Of a stretch of 39,365 nucleotides of DNA, positions 7,928 to 16,377 are shown piece by piece. A program made the position numbers and the translations under genes. The stretch is taken from assembly GCA_001516065.1 (NCBI GenBank), contig LOEV01000206.1, positions 1-39,365 of the forward strand. Reading direction: 5' to 3'. The notes beneath the pieces were generated by a model. It worked only from the letters and a program-made list of their open reading frames with translations. It was not told the origin of the DNA and ran no database searches. This DNA is from Alphaproteobacteria bacterium BRH_c36 (GTDB lineage Bacteria; Pseudomonadota; Alphaproteobacteria; Rhizobiales; Hyphomicrobiaceae). Within the stretch, counting starts at the first letter, position 1. Every line of letters starts with the position of its first letter.

Positions 7928-9022
7928 TCACTCGGCTGCATGCGTGGAGAGAGATGTGATGAAGCGGTCGATCTGAGGCAGGACGTCGGCGCGAAACCTG
8001 TCGCCGTGAAACAGAGAAAAATGCCCGGCATCAGCGACCACGAAATGCTTACGACGCCCGCCAGGTATGTTGCGGCAGATCCTATGGGCGGCAAAGGTCT
8101 GGCCTGGGGCCGCGATGTCGTCCTCGAGCCCCTCGATCGTCATCAGGGCCGTCGCCTCGATTGCTTCGGGCCGCACCGTCTCGCCCCGATACGTGAGCCT
8201 GCCATCGAGAATCCTACGCTCGTGATAGACCGTCTCGATGTTCTCCATAAACAGCTCGACTGGCAAATCCATGATGGCGGTGTACAGCCTCAGGAAGGGA
8301 AACGATTTCGGGTCCGAGCCGTCGTCGTGAGTGAGTTTCCTTGAAAGCTCCCGGCCTTCCTGCACGTGTCGCGTCAGATAACCCAGGAGGCCGGTCAACT
8401 GGATATGGGCGGGGTAGACGAGGCGGCCTTTGCCGGCACACTGCGACGTAACCCGCTGAATGACGTTGACGTAGAACCACTCCAGACTGCGTTCGCGCAG
8501 AAGAGCGACGACCCGCGTGGGGTTGGCCATGGGGTCTATCGCCCCTCCCAAGAGGACCAGGGCGTGCGGCGCCAGGGCGCTTTTCTTCTCGCTTAAGACC
8601 GACACCGCCGCCAGGGCAGGGACTGCGGACTGACAGATGCCGATGACATTCAGGTCCGGCCCGAGGGCCTCGATCATGCGCACGATGTATTCGATGTTGT
8701 GCTCAAAGCCGAACGGCCCGTTTTCGAGGCTGACGTGACGCGCGTTTTTCCACTCGGCCACATGGACGTTGCGGTGCTGCAAAACCCCCAGAACGAAGTC
8801 GCGGAACAGGACTGGAAAATGGCCTGAAAGGGGTGGGACCACGAGGGCGGCGCCGGTCCCGGTCCGGCCTGCAATCGAATAAGAGCGCAGCGTACAGAAG
8901 GGAAGTTCCACGGCGCTGTGGACCTGCAGCGCTGATGAGTCCGGCCCGCACCTCAATCCTGCGATACCCAAATCAAGCTGGGCTGGCTGATTGAAAGGGT
9001 CTTCTACTGGGTGATCCGGCAT
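7928..9022 (-). CDS. phaZ: Intracellular polyhydroxyalkanoate depolymerase
   Basis: 364 residues from ATG 9022, which has AAGGG seven bases upstream; a longer frame from a TTG at 9085 lacks a comparable site. Diagnostic blocks are present: VVPPLSGHFPVLFRDFV near the N-terminus, the nucleophile motif GICQS with Cys130 in place of the serine of most alpha/beta hydrolases, YPAHIQLTGLLG, then TALMTIEGLEDDI (Asp301/302) and AGHFSLFHGDRF (His334). Cys-Asp-His is the arrangement known for intracellular PhaZ enzymes, which mobilise granule-bound polyhydroxybutyrate. There is no signal peptide, in line with a cytoplasmic granule enzyme. The hydroxybutyryl-CoA dehydrogenase and ETF genes about 9 kb downstream could use related products; that link is inference. 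Confidence 0.88.
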   Translation of the reverse strand: MPDHPVEDPFNQPAQLDLGIAGLRCGPDSSALQVHSAVELPFCTLRSYSIAGRTGTGAALVVPPLSGHFPVLFRDFVLGVLQHRNVHVAEWKNARHVSLENGPFGFEHNIEYIVRMIEALGPDLNVIGICQSAVPALAAVSVLSEKKSALAPHALVLLGGAIDPMANPTRVVALLRERSLEWFYVNVIQRVTSQCAGKGRLVYPAHIQLTGLLGYLTRHVQEGRELSRKLTHDDGSDPKSFPFLRLYTAIMDLPVELFMENIETVYHERRILDGRLTYRGETVRPEAIEATALMTIEGLEDDIAAPGQTFAAHRICRNIPGGRRKHFVVADAGHFSLFHGDRFRADVLPQIDRFITSLSTHAAE

Positions 9023-9459
9023 GCCAGCCCTTACTCGCTGCCTTGAACATCTTCGAACGTACGCCAAACATCTGTTGTCAGCCAACGGTCGCTTTGGCGC
9101 GCGTTCGTCGGTTGAATCGGAGTCTTAACGGTAGTGCCTGCTGGAGCTATTGCAAACTTGTCTGGTGGTCCGAGGCTGACAGCTCAGCGGAACTCACGTG
9201 CGATCGCGTTGATGAGGATCAACCGCCGGAGCAGGTCGAGAGCGGCGGGGGCAGGGCTGGAACGGGCGATGCGCGGAGCCGCCATGCTCTGTGTGCGATG
9301 GTGTTGTAGCGACATCCGTCGCATGGGCCGCCCGCAAGGATTCGTCGCCTGTTGCAATAATCTGAGCGGCGCTAACGCAGCCACTGTTTTGTTTTATCCC
9401 AGTGAAGCGTAAGGATGTAGGGTCTCGGGCATCGCCAAACAGCGGGGGGCTGCGGTCAC
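9023..9459. other. Divergent intergenic region between phaZ and a dehydrogenase gene
   Basis: 437 bp separate the two divergent starts. There is a T-rich stretch (tgttttgttttatccc, near 9385) ahead of the plus-strand gene and a GC-rich remainder. I see no convincing small gene, RNA, repeat or operator. Confidence 0.5.
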
Positions 9460-10380
9460 GTGGTCTATCAGTATTTAGCCGATCGATGGATCGGCCGCAG
9501 AAGGCAGGTCGAACAGGTCGCCATCGACGCCATCGACGGGAAAACGCCGGCTGTCGTCGTGACGGGCGGGTCGCGGGGGATAGGTCTGGCGATCGCCATC
9601 CGCTTCGCGTTGGCCGGCCGAACGGTTGCGCTTGTTGCCCGTGACGCCGGTCAGCTCGCAGCTGCCGTTGAAAGCGTTCAAGAACGAACCGGCCAAGCCG
9701 CCTTGGCCATCCGTTGCGACATCACCGATCCGGCGGCCGCGCAAATCATCGAAGCCCGGCTCGGCGAGCACAACTGCTATCTCGAAATCCTTGTGAACAA
9801 TGCCGGAGCGGGGATCGGGGGAGAATTCATCCTTCAGGATCCAGCCTCGATCGCGAACGTCGTCGACCTCAACGTTCAGGCGCCGACGCGGCTGACGCGT
9901 CACGTGCTGCCGGGAATGCTCGACAGGGGACGCGGCGGAATTATCAACGTTTCGTCGCTTGGAGGGTTGATGCCGGGTCCATATCAGAGCGCCTATTATG
10001 CCAGCAAAGCCTACGTAATCTCGTTGACGCGGGCGCTGGCGCACGAAGTGCGTGGGCGCGGCGTGCGCATCAGTTGTGTGGCACCTGGGCCGGTAAGGAC
10101 CGAATTTCACGAGGCTCTGGATAGCGATCACCGCGCGCTTTATCGATACCTGTTGCCGTGGATGTCACCTGAGAGCGTTGCCGCCAGCATCTATCGCGGC
10201 TATCGCCTCGGCCATGCGGTGATCGTGCCCGGCGTCGTCAACGCAGGGCTCTACCGGATCGTCGGATTCCTGCCGTATCAACTGATCGTTCCGCTGGTGG
10301 GGCTATTGCTGTACCCGGGCCCCAACGGGGCGCAGCAGGATGGGGCACGGCACGACAAGGTCCGAAAAAGGAAAGCGTGA
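9460..10380 (+). CDS. Short-chain dehydrogenase/reductase (SDR)
   Basis: 306 residues from GTG 9460, preceded by a GGGGGG stretch in ribosome-binding position. Classical SDR motifs are complete: the cofactor loop TGGSRGIG (about 35-42), NNAG, the catalytic Ser in NVSSLGG, YYASK with the catalytic Tyr and Lys, and CVAPGPVRTEF after it. The arginine in the glycine-rich loop slightly favours NADP(H). The C-terminus extends beyond the usual 250 residues with a hydrophobic segment (YRIVGFLPYQLIVPLVGLLL) and a basic tail, suggesting membrane association. Substrate cannot be read from sequence. Divergent from phaZ, so a shared promoter region is possible. Confidence 0.87.
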   Translation: MVYQYLADRWIGRRRQVEQVAIDAIDGKTPAVVVTGGSRGIGLAIAIRFALAGRTVALVARDAGQLAAAVESVQERTGQAALAIRCDITDPAAAQIIEARLGEHNCYLEILVNNAGAGIGGEFILQDPASIANVVDLNVQAPTRLTRHVLPGMLDRGRGGIINVSSLGGLMPGPYQSAYYASKAYVISLTRALAHEVRGRGVRISCVAPGPVRTEFHEALDSDHRALYRYLLPWMSPESVAASIYRGYRLGHAVIVPGVVNAGLYRIVGFLPYQLIVPLVGLLLYPGPNGAQQDGARHDKVRKRKA

Positions 10381-10425
10381 TGGCCGTCTCGGCGGGCGTT
10401 TCCGCCCCTGGAGCAGGCCATCACG
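10376..10425. other. Nested stem-loop overlapping the SDR stop codon
   Basis: Ten-base perfect arms cgtgatggcc (10376-10385) and ggccatcacg (10416-10425) enclose a second hairpin, gggcg (10394-10398) with cgccc (10403-10407). The outer arm contains the TGA of the dehydrogenase gene. There is no T-run. It could act as an mRNA end stabiliser or terminator between this gene and the convergent receptor gene (10564). Confidence 0.5.
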
Positions 10426-10563
10426 CCCATTTGCGCCGGATACGCATAACAAAAATCCTGGCGCTCGATCAGTAGTAAAGCTGAAAAGTATTGCAGGAAA
10501 GCAAACGACCGGCTCAGAGCGCCACGATTTCAACCAAAGTGCAATAATCGACTTCCAGCGCCG

Positions 10564-13038
10564 TCAGAACCGAACCTTGACACCGCCGTAGGCCGCAACC
10601 GGAGCGGCGGGCACGATGGAGCGAGGATTGTTGAACTGGAAGTTCGGCCCGACCGGCTCGGTTGGGGCTTCATCGGCTTCGAACAATGTGCCGAACAGGC
10701 CGTAGCGCCGGTCGAAGACGTTGTTGACAATACCGAACACCTCGACCTGATCGGTAACCTGGTAAGTCGTTTTCAGATCGACCCGGGTGTAACCGCCGAC
10801 TTTCGGTAGAACGTTGATCTCGTCGCCAAGGTGGTACTGGCCGCTGGAGGCGATGAGGTCGGCGCCGAACATCCACTTCTGCGTGATCATGTATTCGAAC
10901 CCAGCCTTGAAGCGATGCTCGGGCACGTTGGTGAGGCGGTCGCCCGGCGTCACCTGGATGCAAACATCGTCGCCGCCGTCCGAACACGGTCCAGCAAGAG
11001 GGTGGGCCGGCGACTGGAACTCCAAGGCATCCTCGAACGTCGCTCGGATGTAGGCATAACCGGCGTAGATCGACAGGCGCTCGCGCCATTCATACGTCGC
11101 CCGGGCCTCGATACCCTGGCGGAGCGTGTCGCCGCCATTGAAGAAAAAGCCGCGGCCAGTCACGTTGGAGTTCACGAACAGGATGTCATTCTCGTTCAAC
11201 GTGCGGAAGTAACCGACCCCATAGGTGAATTTCTGGTCGCCCGCGTTGGAGTTGAGCTCGCCACGAATGCCTGCCTCGACAGAGCGCGAGACGACCTGAT
11301 CGAGCGGCGGGTCATCGGTGAGGAAGCTTTCGATCGGGCAGGGGTTGTCCGGATTGGCGCAAGCCAGTTCGGCCGGTGTCGGTGCGCGGTTAGCTTCCGA
11401 GTATCCCGCGTACACTTGGAAGCCCGGCATAAATTTGTAGGTGGCACCGACGTTGGGGTTGAACCGCTCGAAGGAATGGCTCGAGGTAATGCCATCGAAT
11501 TCGCCGGTCAGGTCGACAAGATCGACGCTTGCATAATTGAAACGACCCCCGACGGTAACAGCAAGCGCATCGGTCACGTCCAACGTGTTGGTGAAATAGA
11601 CGCCTGCGTACTCGGTTTCGACATCTACGTCGCGTCCCGTAAAATCATCGGGTTCCGTGATGGTGATCCCGGAGCCGTTGACGACAAAGCGGTCGCCTAG
11701 CTCTCCAATCTCGGAAGCTGTCTTGTAGCGGACCGATCCCTTGTCATAGCTGACCCCGACCAGAAACTGGTTCGGGCGATTGAACAGCTCGCGTTTCTCG
11801 ACAGCCTGGAAGGAGGTGCCCCAGCTCTCCGCCTTCTGGTTGATGCGGTCGATTACGCCAAAAGGTTCATCGCCGACATCGTCCTCCTCGACCAATTGGC
11901 CATTTGCTTTACCAAGCGCTTCGAGAGCCAAACTGGCAGGCGTATCTCCCTCCACGCCTTCTTCGGCGCAGACGTTTTCGTCATTCAGCGCGTTGTTCGC
12001 CAGTGCCAGGTTTACATCGGCCTGCTGGCCGGGCGTCAGATTATCGGCATCGAAACCGAGTGCTTCCGCGGCCACTTCTCCGCAACCCTCCGCTTCCAGG
12101 ACGTTGCCATCGATCACTGACGACTTGAGGCGGCGATAGTAGGCGAGGCCGGACACCGTCAGCGTTTCAGTGACGTCAACCTTGGCATTGACAGACGGCA
12201 TGAGGACTTCGAGGTCGGTGACCTGGGGCGAAGTGAAAGTCCGCTCATAGCCGATGTTGAGCAGATCTTCAGGAGTTGCAGCCGTCACCCCGGCGGAGCT
12301 TTTCGCCCAGGTGAGATTGAAATGGGCTTCCACCTTCGACCCCTTGGCTCCGATGTCAGCGTACATTCGGTCGACTTCGGCGGGCGAGAAGTCACGCCAG
12401 CCGTCTTCAGCGATGTGCTGGCCGGCAAAGTAGAGTGCCCACGGCCCACTGGTGATGCCGATCTGAGTGCCGATCTCCTTGTAGCCGAACGATCCGAACT
12501 TCGATTCAATCTCGACGCCCTGGAATTCGAAACCGTCCTTCATTCGAATGACGGCGGCGCCGCCGAGCGCGTTCAACCCGTAGACGGGATTGCCGCTGAC
12601 GACGGTCAGGCCAGATATGCCATTGGTGGGAACGAGGTCCCAGTTGACGACATCGCCAAACACCTCGTTGATGCGGATGCCACTCTGATAGACGGCAAGG
12701 CCCTGCGGGAAGCCGGTGATGGAACCTGCTCCAAAGCCGCGATAATCGAGCTGGGAGCGAATGTTGGAGCCGCCCGCGTCGATCAGCAGAACGCCCGGCA
12801 CCTTCTTGGAGAGAACGTCCTGTATGTCGGTGCGCGTGTTGCCGGAAATCGTCTCGCTGTCGATGACAGTTACGCCGCCAGGTACTTTGTCGATCGGTAT
12901 CGTGCCACCGCCGGGAGCTGCGGGAATATCGATAACGATGCCTTCAAGAACTTCCTGGGCATGCGCAATGTTACCTGCTCCAACCAGAATTGCGGCAGTC
13001 GCAAGCGCCGCAAGGCGAAAATTTCTAAACTCGCTCAT
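10564..13038 (-). CDS. TonB-dependent outer-membrane receptor
   Basis: 824 residues from ATG 13038, with a signal peptide (LAALATAAILVGAGNIAHA-QE). A TonB-box-like stretch (GIVID) is followed by a plug domain (about 50-170; VPGGVTVIDSETI, LDYRGFGAGSITGFPQGLAV, NPVYGLNALGGAAV) and a beta-barrel ending in a terminal Phe (GGVKVRF), the outer-membrane assembly signature. An unusually acidic, Cys-containing insertion sits at about 313-395 (Cys319, Cys357, EEDDVGDEPFG), probably an extracellular loop; further Cys pairs lie nearer the C-terminus. The receptor takes up a scarce ligand using energy from TonB-ExbBD; iron chelates, other metals and cobalamin are family options and none can be chosen here. 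The dedicated motor genes lie immediately upstream on the same strand. Confidence 0.93.
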   Translation of the reverse strand: MSEFRNFRLAALATAAILVGAGNIAHAQEVLEGIVIDIPAAPGGGTIPIDKVPGGVTVIDSETISGNTRTDIQDVLSKKVPGVLLIDAGGSNIRSQLDYRGFGAGSITGFPQGLAVYQSGIRINEVFGDVVNWDLVPTNGISGLTVVSGNPVYGLNALGGAAVIRMKDGFEFQGVEIESKFGSFGYKEIGTQIGITSGPWALYFAGQHIAEDGWRDFSPAEVDRMYADIGAKGSKVEAHFNLTWAKSSAGVTAATPEDLLNIGYERTFTSPQVTDLEVLMPSVNAKVDVTETLTVSGLAYYRRLKSSVIDGNVLEAEGCGEVAAEALGFDADNLTPGQQADVNLALANNALNDENVCAEEGVEGDTPASLALEALGKANGQLVEEDDVGDEPFGVIDRINQKAESWGTSFQAVEKRELFNRPNQFLVGVSYDKGSVRYKTASEIGELGDRFVVNGSGITITEPDDFTGRDVDVETEYAGVYFTNTLDVTDALAVTVGGRFNYASVDLVDLTGEFDGITSSHSFERFNPNVGATYKFMPGFQVYAGYSEANRAPTPAELACANPDNPCPIESFLTDDPPLDQVVSRSVEAGIRGELNSNAGDQKFTYGVGYFRTLNENDILFVNSNVTGRGFFFNGGDTLRQGIEARATYEWRERLSIYAGYAYIRATFEDALEFQSPAHPLAGPCSDGGDDVCIQVTPGDRLTNVPEHRFKAGFEYMITQKWMFGADLIASSGQYHLGDEINVLPKVGGYTRVDLKTTYQVTDQVEVFGIVNNVFDRRYGLFGTLFEADEAPTEPVGPNFQFNNPRSIVPAAPVAAYGGVKVRF

Positions 13039-13182
13039 CCCATCCCACCCGATCTCTTCGACATGCCGTATGCGTTACAGTGTTGCTTATCTTGTCCTGT
13101 AATTCGACGGGGCTGACCACCGATTTGGAAGCATTTCCGGGGAGAACGAATCGGGTTGAATGGCATGAGTTGCCAGGCCGCA

Positions 13183-13213
13183 ACATTTACTGGGAATTAT
13201 TCCCAGTAAATGT
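13183..13213. promoter_or_regulatory. Perfect 31-bp palindrome upstream of the receptor gene
   Basis: The left arm acatttactgggaat (13183-13197) and right arm attcccagtaaatgt (13199-13213) are exact reverse complements around one central base. It is centred 160 bp ahead of the receptor ATG and 70 bp past the tonB stop. It has no T-run in either direction, so an operator for a dimeric regulator, or an mRNA hairpin separating motor and receptor messages, fits better than a terminator. Confidence 0.6.
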
Positions 13214-13282
13214 CGGGAGCGGGAATAGCCGGCTGAATTACCGGGAAAATTTGCAGGGAGAGTTGCGTCGTCCAGGTGCGGC

Positions 13283-14071
13283 TCAGCGGAAGGAAATGGT
13301 GACGGTGTAGGATTTCGCACCCATGCCGGCCGGCGGTCGGGGGAAGGATGTCCCGCTGACCGCGGAACGGACGGCACCCGACAAGGCGGACGGGCCGGAG
13401 ACGCTGACGGACGCAGATCCGGACGCCGAAATTCGGACCGTGACGCGGACGCTGCCTTTGCCTCTGGCAGCGCGCCGGGCTGCGGAAGCAATTCTGCTGC
13501 GAACCTGCGAGCTGTATCCGGCGACGGCGGCCGCGCTGGCCCGTCCGGTCTTCGATTTTCCCGCCTGGCCCTTTTTCCCGTCGCCGCGCGTCTTGGTGGT
13601 GCGCTTGGTCTTGGTCGGTTTCTTTGTTTTCGTCTTCTTGGTCTTTTTCGGCGGCTCGACTTTTTCTACTTCTTCTTTCGTCTCGATTTTTTCCGGTGTG
13701 ACTGGCGTCAGCACCGGGGCCGGCTCCGTCGTCTTCAATTCCGTCGTCGGTGCGACCGGGATGGCTTCGAGCGACTGCACATTCTCTGGTAGTACGACGG
13801 GCGCGGTTGCTGCGAGTTCGACCGGCTCCGAAGTCTCGAGGACTTCGGGCTCGGGCTCGATCTCATCGATCCTCTCGGGCTGGATCTCGGAGACTTCGAG
13901 GGGCTCGCCCAGGATGCCGGCAAGGGAATCGGCCATCTCGATTTGCGGACCGGAATCCATGGTGGCGGCATCGGCGGAGTTCTCCTGCATCGAGATGAAG
14001 AGGATCACAGCGGCATTGAGGGCCACCGCCAACACTCCCGCAATCAGCCAATGTCGAAGCCCGATCCGCAT
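13283..14071 (-). CDS. tonB: TonB energy-transducing protein
   Basis: 262 residues from ATG 14071, only 5 bp after the exbD stop, with GGAAGG about 11 bases upstream. The order is an N-terminal membrane anchor (HWLIAGVLAVALNAAVILFI, about 8-27), a Glu/Pro-rich periplasmic stretch with EPEPEVLETSEPVEL, a very basic Lys/Thr segment (KKTKKTKTKKPTKTKRTTKT, about 150-185), and a C-terminal TonB-like domain (VRVTVRISASGSASVSV, then SFPRPPAGM and a final beta strand). The C-domain is short and Ser/Ala-rich but keeps the expected pattern. It carries energy from ExbB-ExbD to the outer-membrane receptor encoded next. An earlier in-frame start at 14218 would overlap exbD and is Arg-rich noise. Confidence 0.85.
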   Translation of the reverse strand: MRIGLRHWLIAGVLAVALNAAVILFISMQENSADAATMDSGPQIEMADSLAGILGEPLEVSEIQPERIDEIEPEPEVLETSEPVELAATAPVVLPENVQSLEAIPVAPTTELKTTEPAPVLTPVTPEKIETKEEVEKVEPPKKTKKTKTKKPTKTKRTTKTRGDGKKGQAGKSKTGRASAAAVAGYSSQVRSRIASAARRAARGKGSVRVTVRISASGSASVSVSGPSALSGAVRSAVSGTSFPRPPAGMGAKSYTVTISFR

Positions 14072-14076
14072 GTCGT

Positions 14077-14481
14077 TCAGCGTGCCTTCCGGGTGAGAAG
14101 TTTGACGTCGCGAACGCCGGCGACATTGGCAGACGTCACGATGGCGATCAGCGCGCCGGCGTCCATGTCGCGGTCGGCGACCAGAGTGACGCCCCGGCTG
14201 GGGTCGTCTTTGGCCCATTCAGCAAGCTGGATTTGAAGCTGCTCCTGGCTGACTCGAGCGCCGCTGACGAAGATCGAACCGTCCTCGCGAAGGACTGCCA
14301 TGCGGGTTCCAGCACCCGGACTTTTCGCTTCAGAAGATTCAGCCAGACGAACCTCGCGGTCGCTGAATGGACGCAAGGCGCTCGCAACGAGGAAGAATAT
14401 CAATATCAGGAAGACAATATTGATCAGCGGAATCATGTTCTCCGCCGGTTGCTTCTTCACCTGTACTGCACGCAATCGCAT
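14077..14481 (-). CDS. exbD: ExbD-like protein with Asn at the proton-path Asp position
   Basis: 134 residues, ATG 14481. A single N-terminal membrane helix is followed by a periplasmic ExbD fold (VRLAESSEAKS, VTLVADRDMDAGAL). The helix reads MIPLINIVFLILIFFLVA; in E. coli ExbD the equivalent position is Asp25, required for proton-driven function, and the neighbouring paralogue here keeps it (PLIDVVFLLLIFF). Tandem ExbD pairs in which one member has Asn are, to my recollection, not rare in bacteria, so this is probably a partner subunit and not a broken gene. Spacing to the upstream exbD is 33 bp and to tonB 5 bp, so all four genes should form one transcript. Confidence 0.88.
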   Translation of the reverse strand: MRLRAVQVKKQPAENMIPLINIVFLILIFFLVASALRPFSDREVRLAESSEAKSPGAGTRMAVLREDGSIFVSGARVSQEQLQIQLAEWAKDDPSRGVTLVADRDMDAGALIAIVTSANVAGVRDVKLLTRKAR

Positions 14482-14514
14482 TTAAGAGGCTCGTCCTTCA
14501 ACGGAATTCCAGGT

Positions 14515-14901
14515 TCAGCGCACGACCACAACACTTTTCAGCGCGGTCTTGCGGGTGAGCTCGAGGACCTTGACGAGGTCCTGGACCTTGGCGCCCTCGA
14601 CGGGCTGCAGCACGGCCCGCGTCACGCCCTTTGTGACGAGTTCGGCAATCTGGCCTTGCAGGCCGTCCAGTTTGATGCCGACGCCGTTGACCCTGATGTC
14701 CTCGATGCCACGCAGCTTAATCAGCGCGATCTCGCTCAGGCTGCCGGTGGCTCCGCCTGCGCGCGCGCCCGACACCGGCACGGCCGAGAACTTCAGAAAG
14801 GTCGAGGCCAGCATGAAGAAGATGAGCAGAAGAAAGACGACGTCGATCAGCGGCGTCAGTCCGATCGTCGACCTCTTGCGTTGCCAATCACTCAGCTGCA
14901 T
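14515..14901 (-). CDS. exbD: ExbD biopolymer transport protein
   Basis: 128 residues from ATG 14901, which overlaps the end of exbB by 14 bp, a typical coupled arrangement; an in-frame start at 14961 would overlap much further. The membrane helix TPLIDVVFLLLIFFMLAS has the conserved Asp of the proton path and the periplasmic part follows the ExbD pattern (GLQGQIAELVTKGVTRAVLQ, KTALKSVVVVR at the end). It forms the stator of the inner-membrane Ton motor with ExbB. Together with the Asn-containing paralogue immediately downstream, it may allow a mixed ExbD pair in one complex, which is inference. Confidence 0.92.
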   Translation of the reverse strand: MQLSDWQRKRSTIGLTPLIDVVFLLLIFFMLASTFLKFSAVPVSGARAGGATGSLSEIALIKLRGIEDIRVNGVGIKLDGLQGQIAELVTKGVTRAVLQPVEGAKVQDLVKVLELTRKTALKSVVVVR

Positions 14902-15781
14902 GCGCCACCCGGCCCCCGATATCGTTGGCGGGCATCGCAGGGCGCAGGCCTTCAGTTGCACGCCGCGTAAACAAGCTCGTTAGAGCGCCTTCGATGTTTT
15001 CCTTTTCGTGCTCGATGCGGCCCTCGAACCAGGAATTCACGAAAGCCATCGGAATGGCGATGGAGAGGCCGACAGCCGTCGTCAGAAGTGCGACCCAGAT
15101 GCCGCCCGCAAGTACGGTCGGATCGGCTTCGGAGCCGGCGTTCTGTAGCGCCTGGAAGGCGGAGATCATGCCGAGCACGGTACCGAAGAGCCCGAGCAGC
15201 GGGGCGATCTGAACCGTGGAATCGAGGACACGCATGTAGGAGCGAAGGCCCGAGAGCTGGGCCAAGGCGACGCGCTCACTGTCCTCTCGGACGGTGCGCT
15301 CTTCGACCCCGGTAATGAGGCCGCGCATGCCGTGGGTCAACACGACTGCGGTCGGCGAGGAGGACGTCGAAGCGGCGGCGTAGGCGTCCTGGTGGCGTCC
15401 GGCGACCCACAGATCGAGAGCCCGGTTTGTCACACCTGTCACACCGACGCGGAGCCAGGTGAACTGGAACAGCTTCACAAGCGTGACCGCCACCGCGACC
15501 ACGGACAGGAGCAGCAGGATGACGACGACCGGACCACCCTTTTCGACGATCTCGTAGGCCTGTTGCAGGTCGTATCCCAACAGTTCGCTCGGCAAGAATG
15601 CGGGATGGGAGTCGACTGTCACCTCGATGGGAACTGCGTCAATCGCAGGCGCGGGCGCCATTGCAGGCGCCGCGGCAGCATCGGCGGGGGCGGGAACAGC
15701 AACGGCATCTGCCGGCGATCCCGGAATGGCCGCGGGCTCGGCTGCCTGCGCAATAACAAATTTTGTCGTCGACTCTGCCAC
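14888..15781 (-). CDS. exbB: ExbB/TolQ/MotA-family proton channel protein
   Basis: 297 residues, ATG 15781. An Ala/Pro-rich N-terminal extension (about 1-65) precedes three membrane helices: PVVVILLLLSVVAVAVTLVK (about 84-103), VQIAPLLGLFGTVLGMISAF and GGIWVALLTTAVGLSIAIPM. The second and third contain the conserved GLFGTVLGMI and ALLTTAVGL blocks of the MotA/TolQ/ExbB family. ExbB pentamers surround an ExbD dimer and pass protons to drive TonB. The N-terminal extension is longer than in the short E. coli protein, as in other ExbB proteins of this class. It is the first gene of the minus-strand exbB-exbD-exbD-tonB-receptor set. Confidence 0.92.
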   Translation of the reverse strand: MAESTTKFVIAQAAEPAAIPGSPADAVAVPAPADAAAAPAMAPAPAIDAVPIEVTVDSHPAFLPSELLGYDLQQAYEIVEKGGPVVVILLLLSVVAVAVTLVKLFQFTWLRVGVTGVTNRALDLWVAGRHQDAYAAASTSSSPTAVVLTHGMRGLITGVEERTVREDSERVALAQLSGLRSYMRVLDSTVQIAPLLGLFGTVLGMISAFQALQNAGSEADPTVLAGGIWVALLTTAVGLSIAIPMAFVNSWFEGRIEHEKENIEGALTSLFTRRATEGLRPAMPANDIGGRVAHAAE

Positions 15782-16377
15782 GTTATTCTCCTACCGCCGT
15801 TATCGAGTCCGGAGTTCTAGAGCGCTGCCACGCCTGTTGCAATTGCGGTTTATGCCGCAATCCTGCTCCGTTTGCGCCTCGGGCGACCCGATGGTCGCCA
15901 AGCGTGCGCGTTCAAGTAACGCGCAAATGTGCAGCGCGCTGGTTCATTTCGTGTTCTCGCTGGAGTCCCTATCCGCGGAGTTCGCCTGGGATCGAATCCG
16001 GCCCCTGAGCGAGTTTCGAAAACCATAAGGGGCAACGGATTCCAAGTCTTGCCCGTGCAATCCAGATCGTGAATTTCGCTCGCGGCAGCGCCTTAATCAA
16101 CCATCCCACGCCGAACCGACCTCGATCATACCGTGCACACAGTTCTAAGTTATCGCGGATTTCGCCAGTCTGTCATTTCCGATAATTCCCGAATTTCGGG
16201 GGGGAAGTTGCCCAAGGACGGCAAATCGACGCTCAAGGGCCGCACGGCGTCCCGTATCGACACGAAGAGTTCAGAGGGATATTGCAGACAACGGCTTTGC
16301 CGGGTTAACGCATCATCTTGAAAACTCTGGCCAAGAACGAGCCATCTCTACAGAACACGTTTCGGGAGGATGTCAGT
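15782..16377. other. Divergent intergenic region upstream of exbB
   Basis: 596 bp with no credible gene. One perfect 13-bp palindrome, cccgaa-t-ttcggg, is at 16188-16200 inside a relatively AT-rich stretch (16140-16200) that could hold the promoters. I did not find a clear Fur, Irr or RirA site by eye. Confidence 0.45.

Noticed and set aside
13183-13213. Palindrome as factor-independent terminator of tonB
   Set aside because: No T-run on either strand after the stem; operator or processing hairpin is more likely.
15980-16030. tRNA-like T-arm (gatcgaatccggcccc)
   Set aside because: No acceptor or anticodon stem could be built around it and no CCA end.
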